DNA from: Scedosporium boydii
Taxonomy: Eukaryota; Ascomycota; Sordariomycetes; Microascales; Microascaceae
Direction of reading: 5' to 3'
Length of the DNA: 64,000 bases
Assembly (NCBI GenBank): GCA_002221725.1
Contig: NJFT01000136.1
Location: 1-64,000, forward strand
This document shows positions 1-10,345 of the stretch, piece after piece. The notes below the pieces were generated by a model that saw only the letters and a program-made list of their open reading frames with translations, ran no database searches and was not told where the DNA came from. The position numbers and the translations under genes are program-made. Every line of letters begins with the position of its first letter. Within the stretch, counting starts at the first letter, position 1.

Positions 1-82
1 ATTTGAAGTGGATTGGAATTGGAATGGTTGAGGAATTCCAGTTGGAATGTGGGAAATGTTGAAATGGCGGTGTGGAATTTGG

Positions 83-116
83 GGTGGCCGAAAGTGGGGG
101 GTGGCCGCAAGTGGGG
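83..116. repeat. Two tandem 17-nt GC-rich repeats at the window edge
   Basis: Two adjacent 17-nt copies (83-99 and 100-116) of GGTGGCCG(A/C)AAGTGGGG differ at one base. They follow a GGAATTGGAATGG-like low-complexity stretch (1-60). Just downstream begins the reading frame of a transcription factor that lacks its N-terminus. Short direct G-rich repeats of this kind can be subterminal repeats of DNA transposons, so an element boundary truncating the gene is possible; this is inference only, as no terminal inverted repeat or transposase is visible. Confidence 0.5.
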
Positions 117-134
117 GGTCCAACTTAGGCAACA

Positions 135-815
135 TTGGCTCTCAGAAGGAGAAAGACAACCTTTCTATCGCAACCAGCCTGGAAAATAATTCCTTGGCGC
201 CGATACCCCAAGAATTCTCGAGATGACCCCGCCGACATCCCCCCGGACATACCTCCCCCTTTCCAACTTCTCGATGAAGAAGATAGGACAAACCTGTTTC
301 GCAAGATCTCTGAAGGTTATCTACACCTCGATCAACTGTTATGTGGTTGGCATCAGGAGCATGTGCTTGAATTGCTCTGCCAGATTCCCTCAGTAAGTCT
401 GGGGAAACTAGCTACCAGTGTCTCTGCCTCCAGCATTGCAGTGGCTCATCTTGTGACACTGTACTGGACGACATGCATTGTCCTCTATGGGCTAGTGCGC
501 GGCCATCTGCTTTCTAGAGATGCTGTCGCGGAGAATGTCGTTTTGACGCGCCTAAAACAGGATGAGGGCAATCGGAAACGAGATCCTATGGTGTCTTGCC
601 GTCTGCTCCTCCAGATGATGCCCCTATTCTTCCAGCCCGAGGTGGGACAGTTCCGTCTCCACTTGATAACGTTCCCGCTCAGCGTGGCATTCTTGTACCT
701 CCGAGATAGTGGGTCTGGAAAGGAGGTGGCTGGTGAACTGCAGCCGGTGGTTGATGGGTTAAACCAACCAACTTGTGAGGGCATCCGAAAGTTTTTATTG
801 AGTTTATCACCTTGA
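135..815 (+). CDS. C-terminal part of a fungal-specific transcription factor (5' partial)
   Basis: An open frame of about 226 codons has no credible ATG at its 5' end; it opens at a TTG beside the edge repeats. The protein has the layout of the C-terminal half of Zn2Cys6 regulators of the Fungal_trans_2 type. A segment near residues 11-22 (FLSQPAWKIIPW) is followed by an acidic/proline linker and then a helical block containing HLVTLYWTTCIVLYG (about residues 106-120), typical of this group. No zinc cluster is present. The N-terminal half is either left of the window or was removed at the repeat junction. It converges on the decayed regulator at 855-2798. Target genes cannot be told. Confidence 0.55.
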   Translation: MALRRRKTTFLSQPAWKIIPWRRYPKNSRDDPADIPPDIPPPFQLLDEEDRTNLFRKISEGYLHLDQLLCGWHQEHVLELLCQIPSVSLGKLATSVSASSIAVAHLVTLYWTTCIVLYGLVRGHLLSRDAVAENVVLTRLKQDEGNRKRDPMVSCRLLLQMMPLFFQPEVGQFRLHLITFPLSVAFLYLRDSGSGKEVAGELQPVVDGLNQPTCEGIRKFLLSLSP

Positions 816-854
816 GAGTATTTGGAGACCGTTCTCCACTTGTGCCTAGTTCCC

Positions 855-2395
855 CTAGAATATTTTCCCGTCTCTATTCCTGTCAGGCATTGACCTAGTG
901 GTCCGGTTGGGCTGTGCAGTGAGGTGAATACGTGTCGGAACCTCGAGCTCGGCTTCGATGACACCAACATTCTCGGTATTATTCTCCAGACTTGGGAGTA
1001 ATTTCACGACGCAGTCGACGTCATTGTGTCCATGGCGAGTATCTTTTGGGCGAGGGACATAATGCGCATTAAGCATATGACCGATGCAGATGCACAGCTT
1101 AATCATGGAAATACAAATAGTCGCTAAATCGTGCTCAACGCTGAGATCATTAATAGCGGGAAAATCGGCGAAGATTCTTCTTTCCGATACAGATTCGTCG
1201 AGGAAATCGGCCTTCTGGAGCATGGCGCCATCAAAATCTTCCTCTCTGATCTGTAGTGGTGCCCGTGTCCCCAAGGCTATCAGACGGTCGCGCGCGCATG
1301 ACACAACACCACCACACCCGCTTGCGTAAATTCTTTTGGCCCGCAGTAAATGCTGCTGTCTCTGGGTTACGGTTGAGTCCTATGGAACGTGCAAGAGAAA
1401 TCGTGTCGCCCACCCAGTGGCACATATCTTTATGGCTCTGGGGTGTTTCTTGTTGGAAGGTCGTCATGAGGAGTAGTCTTTGGATCAGGACCAGGAGATT
1501 AGTCTCGTAGCCGGAGTCATAAAGTAGCTTTGCACACATGGTTAACGCGTGAGTGAGTACGATAAGAATTGAGACTCTCTCTCTTCAACGAGAGTTTAAC
1601 ATACTTTGACTTTTCCAAAAAGAACCTTCCTTGCTATCATCCTACTTGGGTATGCGGCGTTGCGGAGCACATCCCTGCTACCGAACGCGACGGCGGCAAG
1701 CATTACCGAGTGGTAGAGCAAGAGGCTAACCTGGCCAGATCGTCCATTAGGATCACAGACTGGGCTAAACAAACTGTGAATATCCAGCAGGGGTAGGTAG
1801 CAGTGGATATAGTCTACATAGGCGTGGAGGAGAGCGTTTCGTAGAAGCGCTGTAGGTAGGCTCAAGGCGCCCTTCTCAGACAGGTAAGTGGCATCTGTTT
1901 GATCCAGAGTAGAAGGTAAAGGCACTAAAAGGAGGGGAGCTGAGGAGAAAGGAGGTGAAAGATGGACTAGGTCGGGAGACTAGAGTATGCCAGCGAGTAA
2001 TGAGCCCTCAGAAGTTCGTTGATGTGTCGTGTCAAATGGTTCCGGTATTAACTTTTCTGAAAATATCGGCGGTAGTTCTGGTGCCTCATTGAGGAGCGGC
2101 TGTTATACCATTTTCAGGGCTGGGTCAGTAAATGAAGACGATATACCGTTGAAAACTAACCTGTTTCTCAATGGTACTGAGGCTCCCACGATTATTCCAT
2201 TGGATAGTTTGTCCTGGGTTACTGCCTGGGGTTGGACGCCTTCGCTACGTTTCCCTTTAGACCTGTGGCGGGGAATCAGCCTTCCTCTCGTGTCACAAAC
2301 TGCCCATAATAGTTATACAAAAGCCTACCTATAAACCAACAGATTTGGAGCAGGATATTCACAATAAACGGGCTACTCCCTACAGAACGAATGAG

Positions 2396-2428
<33 letters not shown>

Positions 2429-2798
2429 AAACTCACTCCAACTAACGAGTGGTCCGTAGAATGCACACCACCTCATCGGCTCTACAATTAGTGCAAGGTA
2501 CGCGATTAACAGCATTGCAACGTACTTCACAAGCCCGGCGGCGGGTACACGCGAGTATCGCGCAGCGCTTCTTTTTCATAAGTGTCCCATTGCCTTTCGT
2601 ATCGGTTATCAAGACAGCATGGTACCTTCTCTGGCCATCCTCTCGATCGAGGTCTTTGAATACGAGCGATGCTATTGCGGAGCGTGCTTCTTCTTCACTG
2701 GACCTAGGAGCTGAAGCACCAAACGATAGTTCGATGGTAGTGAGATCCGGGGTTTCCCTAGCCGTGGGACTCTGTTCAGTGGCCATGGTCGATGGCAT
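855..2798 (-). pseudogene. Zn2Cys6 / Fungal_trans (MHR) transcription factor, apparently decayed
   Basis: The first exon (from ATG at 2798) encodes a zinc-cluster-like segment near residues 78-108, but the second of the six cysteines reads as Arg. An in-frame TAG (2442-2444) follows, just before a GTGAGT donor and a 31-nt T run (coding strand). The middle homology region is clear from about 1925 down: YVDYIHCYLPLLD, then LLLYHSVMLAAVAFGS. A 77-bp intron (1528-1604, GTATGT...AAAG) joins FGKVK to LLYDSGYE. At a CG run (1289-1297) the frame shifts: VWWCCVMR continues only in another frame as DRLIALGTRAP, consistent with 4 extra bases. A further in-frame TAG lies at 1980-1982. The linker is uncertain. 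This is probably a pseudogene; assembly error at the CG run is the alternative. Confidence 0.6.
2396..2426. repeat. 31-nt poly-A tract
   Basis: A run of 31 A residues on the plus strand, reading as poly-T on the strand of the decayed regulator, where it would lie inside a putative first intron close to its 3' acceptor (TGTAG). Length is often unreliable in assemblies. No target-site duplication was found to support a retroposon tail. Confidence 0.9.
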
Positions 2799-3454
2799 TT
2801 ACCCCCTTTTGCAACTCTACGTGTGGGGAAGATGGAGGGGTTGCGTCCGAATCGGCCCCAGAACGGCTAGCTCGCCGAGGCTGATCAGTAATCGAAAAAT
2901 ACTACTACCAAGCCTCTCGGTAGTTCACTAATCCTTTAAGCTGCAGTGTTGCTTTCAGATTTCTCAATACATGTGAAGCTCCAGATATGTGGATTCCTAA
3001 TGGCCGGCAGGCCTGCGAAGTACTAATATATGTTGAATAGCAGGGATGTGGGTGTATTAGTTAACTCCAATCACATGCTATTTGTAGCAGACTTTTGAAA
3101 GGCTCCTGGAGAGAGAGTTCCACAAAATCCCATGGATGGAATTTACACTGGAGTTCTATGAGAAGAATTATTTGGAAGCTAAACGAAAAGGAGCGGGTCG
3201 CGGCTTCTAGCCTGGCGACCTCGGTAAGGCTAAGATAAGTAATACTCCCTGAGACTTTTCGATAGAATACAAGGTGGAAGGAGCTATGGAGAAGTTTGGG
3301 GACATCCCCTTATACATTTTATCACGTAGAGCATCGGAGTCTGCCCGCCCTCGACTCTTCCTTTCTTTCTACATTTTATCTCTGGAAGACTTTTATTCCT
3401 CTTTTTCTTTAAGAAAACCAACTTCTAACATTCCAATTCAGTCTGTAACTCACC
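2799..3454. other. Intergenic region, no gene seen
   Basis: Divergent spacer between the decayed regulator (minus) and the hydrolase gene (plus). It contains only short frames without family resemblance. It presumably holds the promoter of the hydrolase; the TC-rich stretch 3350-3425 just upstream of the ATG is typical of fungal 5' leaders. Confidence 0.5.
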
Positions 3455-4336
3455 ATGCAAACCTCTTCAATCCTTCGAGCTGATGTGTATGTTGCCCCAC
3501 GAATCCCGATTGCCATCCGCCGCAATGGCGAAGAAAGTTTATTCTCGCCAATCTCGTGCACACTGATCCACGGCTCTTCAGAGGCCGTGTTGGTCGACAC
3601 CCCAATCTCGATCCAGCAAACTGAGGAGCTTGCAGCTTGGATAAAGGAAGTAATTCCTGGCAAGAAACTCAAGTATATCTACATCACGCATGGCCACGGA
3701 GATCACTTTTTCGGTATCCCCATCCTCCAAAAGCATTTCCCAGGGGTTAAGTCAATCGCCACCCCGGGAACGGTCGCTCACATGAAGCAACAATTGGAGC
3801 CGCAGTGGTGGGATGGTGCCTGGCTCAAATACTTTCCCAACAATCAGATTGCGACGCCTGTTGTCATCGCCGACCCGCTGGATTCAGACGAGTTTGAGAT
3901 AGATGGGAAGGTCCTGCGCCTCTATGAAGTAGGCCATACGGACACGTTCGATACGACCGTCTTGCATGTTCCCGATCTAGACCTCGTCATCGCTGGGGAT
4001 GCCGTGTATGGAGATGTACATCAGTATTTTGGGGAGGCAGACACTCCGGAGAAGAGGCAGGAATGGATCAAGGCTATCGAGATCATCGAGTCACTGAAGC
4101 CATATATGGTTGTGGCCGGGCATAAGCGTCCAGGCGCCGTCGATGGGGTTTATTACCTTCAGGCAACCAAGGAGTACATCCATGCTTTTGAGCGGACGAT
4201 CGAAACTGCTAATACTGTGGAGGAAATCGTGGATAAGATGAAGTCTTTGTACCCCAACCGAGTCAACCCTCACGCCATCATAGCTGGCGCATTTGCTGCA
4301 ATCAAGGCAAAGACGGAGGGTGTATCACACATCTAA
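3455..4336 (+). CDS. Metallo-beta-lactamase-fold hydrolase
   Basis: An intronless frame of 293 residues with a good start context (TCACCATGC). The zinc-binding signature THGHGDH lies at residues 78-84. Further conserved elements are a GHTDTFD segment, an AGDAVYGD segment (bridging Asp) and a late VVAGHKRPG segment (final His), in the order of glyoxalase-II-like members of the superfamily. Such enzymes hydrolyse thioesters, lactones or other esters with a binuclear metal site; the substrate cannot be told. No signal peptide is seen, so it is likely cytosolic. It lies upstream of a tautomerase on the same strand, which may hint at a shared catabolic or biosynthetic role. Confidence 0.85.
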   Translation: MQTSSILRADVYVAPRIPIAIRRNGEESLFSPISCTLIHGSSEAVLVDTPISIQQTEELAAWIKEVIPGKKLKYIYITHGHGDHFFGIPILQKHFPGVKSIATPGTVAHMKQQLEPQWWDGAWLKYFPNNQIATPVVIADPLDSDEFEIDGKVLRLYEVGHTDTFDTTVLHVPDLDLVIAGDAVYGDVHQYFGEADTPEKRQEWIKAIEIIESLKPYMVVAGHKRPGAVDGVYYLQATKEYIHAFERTIETANTVEEIVDKMKSLYPNRVNPHAIIAGAFAAIKAKTEGVSHI

Positions 4337-4561
4337 TTTACTTTTATGAATGCTGGATCATGGTAGTTTTAGCTCACAATAGCACCTCCACAGATTAATC
4401 ATTGTTCAAAGCCTCTAAAATCCAGCGCATGGGAGAGTATACATCAAAACTACAGTGACCACTTCTCTTTGATGCCCAATTACCTTGGAGATCGTTCCCT
4501 TTGCCCACCGCCGAGGTCCACTCGGCCGACGAAGGCCATTCTCTACTCCGTCATCCTCTTT

Positions 4562-4604
4562 CTACTTCGTACTCCTTCAATATCACTCTACTACTACGAA
4601 GTAG
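4562..4604. repeat. Inverted pair of the 10-nt word TACGAAGTAG
   Basis: CTACTTCGTA at 4562-4571 and its exact reverse complement TACGAAGTAG at 4595-4604 are separated by 23 bp, giving two 10-bp arms able to pair. The same word recurs in four other intergenic places in this window (28360, 43698, 45732, 60205). Function unknown. Confidence 0.8.
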
Positions 4605-4997
4605 TCTCGAGTAGGCGGGGCGCCGTGCATCTGGGACGGAAGATTGTGGGGTGCATGTGGGGTAACGCCAGACCCAAAATGGGACCGACCGATGTGACGC
4701 CCCATGCGACAACTCCGCGGTCCATCCACGAACGGCTTAGCGCCCCTGAGGTGAAAGTAGATACGGTACCTAATTCATTTTCCTGGGACGTGGAGAAGGG
4801 GGTGTAAGTAGCCAAAGGCAACGGACAACCGCTCCGTGGAATGTATGTATTGGTTGAGGATCTGGGAAGAATGCGGGGATGAGAGTGCACATGGTTAAGA
4901 AAATAGAGGTGGAACGTCCCAGGGGTCTGATAATTAATCATCTTAAGACCGAGGTATCCATCCATCTCCGTGATGTGGACATTGTGTTGTCCAGTTC

Positions 4998-5003
4998 TAT
5001 AAA
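4998..5003 (+). promoter_or_regulatory. Candidate TATA box of the tautomerase gene
   Basis: TATAAA lies about 146 bp upstream of the tautomerase ATG at 5149, a usual distance for a fungal core promoter with a leader of roughly 100 bases. Only sequence match and spacing support it. Confidence 0.35.
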
Positions 5004-5148
5004 GAGACCTGGAACTCCCCCAGTTGGACAACATCCTGTCTTAGACCAGCCAGATAAACGGTCCAGCTTATTCCAATACTACCAGGCTATTTCCAAACCT
5101 AGTCTATCACGCAAGCCGTCTGAACGGAGCCACTCATCACTACTTCAA

Positions 5149-5589
5149 ATGCCTCGATGGACCTTTGAACTCATTCCCGGAACTCTGTCCAGGGACGAGA
5201 AAGACACAATTGCGAAGGCCGTCACAGAAGCGTACACCGAAGCCGGCATCCCTGCGTTCTGGGTCAATGTCTTCTTCCACGAGAATCCCGTTGGCTGCTT
5301 CTACTCTGGTGGGCAGTCCCCACCCAATGCCATCTTCTTCGTCATCGATCATGCCGCTCGTGGCTGGAAGTCAGAGGAGGAGCGTCTCAATTTTATCGAC
5401 CGCATTAATACCATCGTTGGGCCCATCCTTAGGCCCAAGGGAATCAAGTGGGAATACAACATCTATGAACACCCCGCACACAATTGGAGGATCAATGGGA
5501 TGATTCCACCTATGAACCACCCCGAAGCATTGGCTCAGTGGACGGAGAAGAACGACGCGATTCCTTACGGCGAGTACCTGGCGAACTAA
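5149..5589 (+). CDS. Tautomerase of the cis-CaaD-like family
   Basis: A 146-residue protein. The start at 5149 is chosen over upstream in-frame codons because it places proline directly after the initiator Met, and an N-terminal proline is the catalytic base/nucleophile of this superfamily once Met is removed. The sequence has the layout of the fungal cis-CaaD-like tautomerases (longer than the 60-residue 4-OT type), with YSGGQSPPNAIFFVIDH and the late IKWEYNIYE segment. Family members tautomerise or hydrolyse small unsaturated acids; the true substrate is unknown. It is intronless and follows the metallo-hydrolase on the same strand with a spacer of about 0.8 kb. Confidence 0.75.
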   Translation: MPRWTFELIPGTLSRDEKDTIAKAVTEAYTEAGIPAFWVNVFFHENPVGCFYSGGQSPPNAIFFVIDHAARGWKSEEERLNFIDRINTIVGPILRPKGIKWEYNIYEHPAHNWRINGMIPPMNHPEALAQWTEKNDAIPYGEYLAN

Positions 5590-6432
5590 CTTGCGTTATC
5601 GACTATGAGCTAGTCTGACAACTGAAGTTGACTTCGGAACAAGGAATCCGGCAGGACTTCGAACCGCAAAATAGGCTAGAGCTTCCATCATCGCTAGTTA
5701 GCCGGGATACATCAATAAAAGCTGAAGGGAGAAATTTATTACTACATATAGGCTACCATACCAGATATCTTCCAATATCTTGTCGTAATTGGGTTCGTAA
5801 ACTATTGCCCTGGACTTAGGCCGCCGCATGTCGTAGGTTTTACAATGTGGCACTGCTTTGCGCCCTACCATATTTGCATACAAATTCACCATTCTTACCT
5901 CTTTCGAGCCAGGAATTATCCAGCTTCAGCCTTTCTTTAGGGGCAGGTGTGGAATAGGGCCAGGACGAGCTAGCGGGCAGGTTTGTTTCTTGACGCATAG
6001 GCAGAGGCAACACAAGATATCCGCAGGAACCTACAAAGACCTATTTGAGGGTACACATGGTCATCTCAACCGAGGATCGGAATACGGGGTCTGAGTAGAT
6101 TTATATAATATGTGGTTGCTGTAGCCACCGGGGTGACTAAAAAAAAGTTCCCAAGCACCCCAATCATAGCAACCTTAGTTATAAACAGAGTATTTGAACG
6201 GTTTCGGCGCCGGCCATCCTATCGAGGCGCCATGTTCACTTCAATACCGTCTGAGCATCAAATCCCGCGTTTACTTCTATTCCTGTTTTCCTGTTAGCAT
6301 CAGACCGGCGATAAGCGGGGTAGATGGACTATAAAACCAATACCCAGATAACTTACCATGACTAGATATGAAACGGAACGACGCGGAGGAGGACTTGGGT
6401 CCGCGGTGAAACGCATCGTAATCAATACAAGA
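5590..6432. other. Intergenic, convergent spacer
   Basis: AT-rich stretch between the ends of the tautomerase (plus) and multicopper oxidase (minus) genes. Only short chance frames are seen; it probably holds the 3' ends of both transcripts. Confidence 0.5.
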
Positions 6433-6509
6433 CTACACATAATCTGACACAAGCCCAACACCGGCAATACTCATGTCACAACTGAAAATAACAGCAGGGA
6501 CGCCGCCTG
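6433..6509 (-). other. Candidate stranded fifth exon (membrane anchor) of the Fet3-like gene
   Basis: Bounded by a consensus acceptor (TTTCACAG) and ending in TAG, this 77-nt block reads GGVPAVIFSC followed by more hydrophobic residues, resembling the C-terminal membrane span of Fet3 proteins. It is in phase with exon 4 but lies after the in-frame TGA, so as sequenced it is not translated by ordinary decoding. Confidence 0.5.
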
Positions 6510-6572
6510 CTGTGAAACAAGGTAGTGTTAGTAGTTTTCCGAAACCGGAGTCAGAGTCTAACACATACCCGT

Positions 6573-8388
6573 TCAGGAAGACGGAAGTGGAGGCTCATGC
6601 TGTCCGGTCAAGTCAAGAAAATTACGGGCGTTCCCAGCAGCGTTTCCAGAAACCGGGATCCCGCCAGCTGTACAAGCCTCCAAATGGGATTTAGGGAGCG
6701 ATATCATTTCCCGAAGTTCCAGAGGCGTGTCAACAAATGTGGCAACTAGGCCCGAGACCACATGCCACTCGATGTGACAGTGGAAAAGCCACACGCCTAG
6801 TACAAGGATGGAATTAGAGTAAAGTGGTATAGCCCCTATGATGCTGGCACTTACCGGGATTGTTTGCTTTGAAACGTAGAACAATGCTGCTGTTCGGCCA
6901 TGCAACTAAGGTATCTCGCCTTATCGGTTGCTTAGGCCAACCTATTTTAGCGACCATGGACTTATCGAATTTGCTATTCTTAGGGGAACGGTAGATAGCT
7001 TGGAATTGATGCCCATGGAGGTGAAAAGGGTGACTACCATTGTCCAAGTTATTGACCACAACTTCAATAACTTCATCCTTATCTAGGATAAAGCTTTGTG
7101 TGTATTTACCATAAACCCGGGAGTCTATGGCAAGATTACCGCTGGTGAGGGCTGTATATAGGCTTGGTACCTTAGGACTCTTGTATGTGATGTTGTTAAA
7201 GAAGGCGTATTTTACTCCATCACGAAGATTATCCATACTAACATCCAGCTCAATTGTACGAGATGGTTCGGGTAAAATCGGCTCTTCATCCTCGGGGATT
7301 AAGGTTATATCATCGATTGGGTCGAACTTGTCTTTGATTGTGGGTGAAGGAAGGGCTTGATCCTTATTATATATGAGCCACCCAGTGACATTCCAATTCA
7401 AATCATGTGGTAGATTATCAAAAAGATCCTACACCTAAGGTTAGCAATGATAAAAGTGTTGATGATCATGGTACTATGTCTTACTGTATCCATGCTTCCT
7501 GTAAAAGCAAAATTATCTGTAGCTTCTTCTCTTGTTGTAAGCAAAAGGCTACAACGCTGACCAGGTGAGAGATAGATCATATAAGCTAGTGATGGTTTTG
7601 TATAGACACCATCCACCTCTATAATAGTTATAGAATGTCCCTCAAACCATATATAGTAAGAGGCAAAGGCCCCTATATTGATAAGTCGGAAAAGGTATGT
7701 TTTGCTTGGTTGTACATATATCTTCAAGTTTTGGGTGTCGTTCATGAGTGCAGCTTGCGGTATTGGCTCTGCACCTGTCGGGTTACTCTTTGCCATAAAT
7801 CTAGGAATGAGTTCTGACATCTGGTTATGGTACCAGTCTGATAGAGTCATGACAAGTTCCTCGTCATACTGGTCCTTGAATGGTGACTGCGGGTCATGTA
7901 CGACAAGTGGCCCACGCAGGCCATCGGGATATTGACCGGCGGTATGGGAGTGATACCAATAAGTACCAGGTTGTTCAACCTAGGTAAATTAGAGGCTACA
8001 AACTTCAAACGCATAATTGGCGGAGACTTACAGTGAATTTGTATTTGAACGAAGTACCAGGAGGGATAGGACACTGAGTAACTTGCTCCGCACCGTCCAT
8101 ATGAGGCGTTCCTCTCATGAAAAGCCCATGAAAATGCAGAGTGGTTGACTGGTTACCAAGTTGATTATAAACATTAACGATGATAGTATCGCCAACATTG
8201 GCATCAATGCGGGGGATGGGCCACTGCCCATTGATGCCAATGGTTGGTCGATTAAAGGCATTGTCGGGGTTAGCTGTTACCCAACTAATATTAAATTCAT
8301 GCGAGATGATAGCTGCCCTGGGCAGTAACACTACTGCACAAAGGAGGGCGAGACTGAGCGCCCTTCGCAAGGATGGCAAGGAGGGCAT
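6573..8388 (-). CDS. Fet3-like multicopper oxidase (ferroxidase), C-terminally truncated by a TGA
   Basis: Four exons (8388-8032, 7979-7485, 7428-6855, 6796-6573) give 549 residues; an upstream ATG at 8430 is also in frame. A signal peptide is followed by [11 protein letters not shown], typical of Fet3-type ferroxidases. All four copper clusters are present: [20 protein letters not shown] and FHCHIEWH with a Leu in the axial position. The C-terminal NAAGN segment also fits Fet3. Known Fet3 proteins oxidise Fe(II) outside the cell and are held by a C-terminal membrane span next to the permease Ftr1. Here the frame ends in TGA (6573-6575). Reading on, a 59-bp intron (6510-6568, ACTAAC branch) would join to an exon (6433-6509) for a hydrophobic tail, total 576 codons, in phase. 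No Ftr1 gene is in the window. Confidence 0.85.
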
Positions 8389-8908
8389 GGCTAAGGAGCA
8401 GCAGGAAAGGATGAACTCTCTATGGAACAAGCCAGCAAGAAAGCTTCAGCGAAGGGAGCAAGTTATAGGCGTCAGTTCCAGCTCCACTAAGGTCAGAGAA
8501 GCAGGAGCTGGGGCCCTGCGGTGAAATCCGACGTTAATGAGGTGACTTTGACTAGAGTGGGTGGAGCTGTGAAGTTTGACAAATTGGTGGGCAACGCTTG
8601 TTAGTCCTTCACCAAAGCGAACTTTGACAAGAGAGCTGTTTGCAGCAACCTCATCAATGTGATGAAAGATTGATGCAAGGAGGGGTGCTCGAAATTTGCT
8701 GAAATCTTGAAGAAGAGCTGATTACATGAGGCCTCCTGTGATTTAACATTAGTCTAGGTTAAGCTTATTCGTGTCTTATCCTTTTCCCTATGAGCCGAGA
8801 GCTTCTCTACATCCCCTGTTGTCATACATGTCTGTAGATGTGGGAGGTACTCAGCCTGCAGGTGTGAATGATGCTCGGTTACTTTGCCACTTAATTGATG
8901 CTTTCTAC
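8389..8908. other. Upstream region of the Fet3-like gene
   Basis: No gene recognised. It includes an optional 14-codon N-terminal extension of the oxidase (to 8430) and presumably its promoter. Iron-regulator (GATA-type) sites were not assigned because the core is too short to be convincing by eye. Confidence 0.4.
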
Positions 8909-9318
8909 TAGTAAGAGCCACTATAGGACACTCTGATGGTTATTCGATTGAGGGCTTGGACTGCAAGTGCTGGAGCCAAGACCTTGATAACAATTTGCAG
9001 GCGGTGGCGTTGTCTGAGCTCAATCAGGTATGAGTACTCGCTGCTACAATCAGCCATAGACAATAATGACGAGACTCCGAGTACGGGTTTGAAACTTGCT
9101 AAATATGTTACCGGTACTCATACACATTTCCAGCGAGGCTTCCTTCCCAGTTTGAAGAGAAGATAGAAATTTGCCAAGTGTTCGCAGGAGGGGACTTCGC
9201 GGAGTATCCCTGTCCCGAGTCAAACGTCACAGAGCAGGTCATACCGCAGCCTACGTCCCTATGGTATGTGATCTACTCATCATGGCATTCTTCCCTGGAG
9301 GACTTACACAGGCTATGA
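8909..9318 (+). other. Possible two-exon gene or gene remnant of unknown function
   Basis: An open frame through 9027 contains a Cys/Trp-rich stretch (LDCKCWSQDLDN) and ends at a GTATGAG donor. An acceptor (TTCCCAG, ends 9150) leads into a 56-codon frame ending at TGA 9316-9318. The join is in phase and gives acidic, protein-like sequence (SELNQ then FEEKIEICQ). I do not recognise the family and see no start codon; an overlapping frame (9171-9476) is an alternative. It could be the 3' remnant of a larger gene. Confidence 0.25.
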
Positions 9319-9476
9319 CGAATGCTGGTTACATCTCACAAGCCCATCATGTGACGACGCGTGGCCGCCAGGAGAACGGGACCTACAAGAATATTAACCG
9401 CGTCTATACCGCCTTGCTCGGGGGAGTGCCTGACTGGCTGGCCGCCAGCTGCCCTCGCACCATTGCTGAACTCTGA

Positions 9477-10345
9477 ACCTGTTCAGCATCTTCCATTCAA
9501 TTTCAACCCACATTTGTGTAGCGCATTTTAGCGTGTGGGAGATTCTAATAATAGAATAGAACGGCTCTAGACTGACCTCCATGTGCCAGAACTAAAAGCG
9601 ATCGGTGGTAGGAACGAAGATTAATCCCTGTGATCGTAATGATCGAAGAGCTTAATGGGGCGAGGGAACTTGCGAGGTATTTTTGGGGACGCCTCGCTGT
9701 CGTTTAGTGAGGGAAGCAATATGCTGTGCCGCAGGGTGCATTTAGGCAGCGTCAAATGATCCGCGATATTAGCTGCCTGCCCTGGGACGCGAGCGCGACA
9801 ATTCGAGGTTTGGAAGAAGGGGATCTGGCATCCCATGATTACGGAAAACGTAATGGCTACTCACAAACAGAGCATGTTCTTCATTCTCCCTTGTCAAAAT
9901 CCTGCCCCCAAATGCTGTTGTCAAATAGGGTAATCTTGGCCTACCATAAATTATATGAGTACGTTTCGACCCTCATCTGACGTCAGATCCCAAAAATCCC
10001 ACGAAGAAGCTTATGGAAGACCCGAGAAAGTGCAGGAAAGCTTAGAATGCACTTAGGCAATGCGGGAAGCCTGTGTACTTAAACATGAAGGAAAGTCGAC
10101 CAGAACAATGGGAGGGGATCTCTTAACATCTTCCCCCTTCCCAACTACGACCAGCAAAACTACATCCTCCCTGGAATCGAGACGGAAATCAAGGGACAAT
10201 ATCTTCAGCACCCTTTGACGCCTGAATCTCTACTACATACATCGCGGCCTTAACAAAGTCCTTTTCTCTTCCCCTTTCCCGAGAGGGCCGAGCCTGCGAA
10301 AGCCCATCCGTTTTTAACCTGTGGTCAGATACTCCCATAGCTATA
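9477..10345. other. Intergenic region, no gene seen
   Basis: No family-like frame on either strand. CT-rich stretches at 10100-10200 and 10260-10290 probably belong to the promoter and leader of the EthD gene that follows. Confidence 0.5.

Larger units (their letters stand above)
4337..5148. other. Intergenic region with inverted TACGAAGTAG pair
   Basis: About 0.8 kb between two plus-strand genes. Frames here look like chance. It contains the inverted pair of a 10-nt word (4562-4604) and a TATAAA box at 4998-5003, about 150 bp upstream of the tautomerase ATG. Confidence 0.5.

Noticed and set aside
485..970. Minus-strand open frame of 161 codons
   Set aside because: It is antisense to the better supported transcription-factor C-terminus and has no family character.
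2396..2426. Poly-A as tail of a retroposed gene or LINE
   Set aside because: No coding remnant upstream on the same strand and no flanking duplication; it fits better as a pyrimidine tract of an intron on the other strand.
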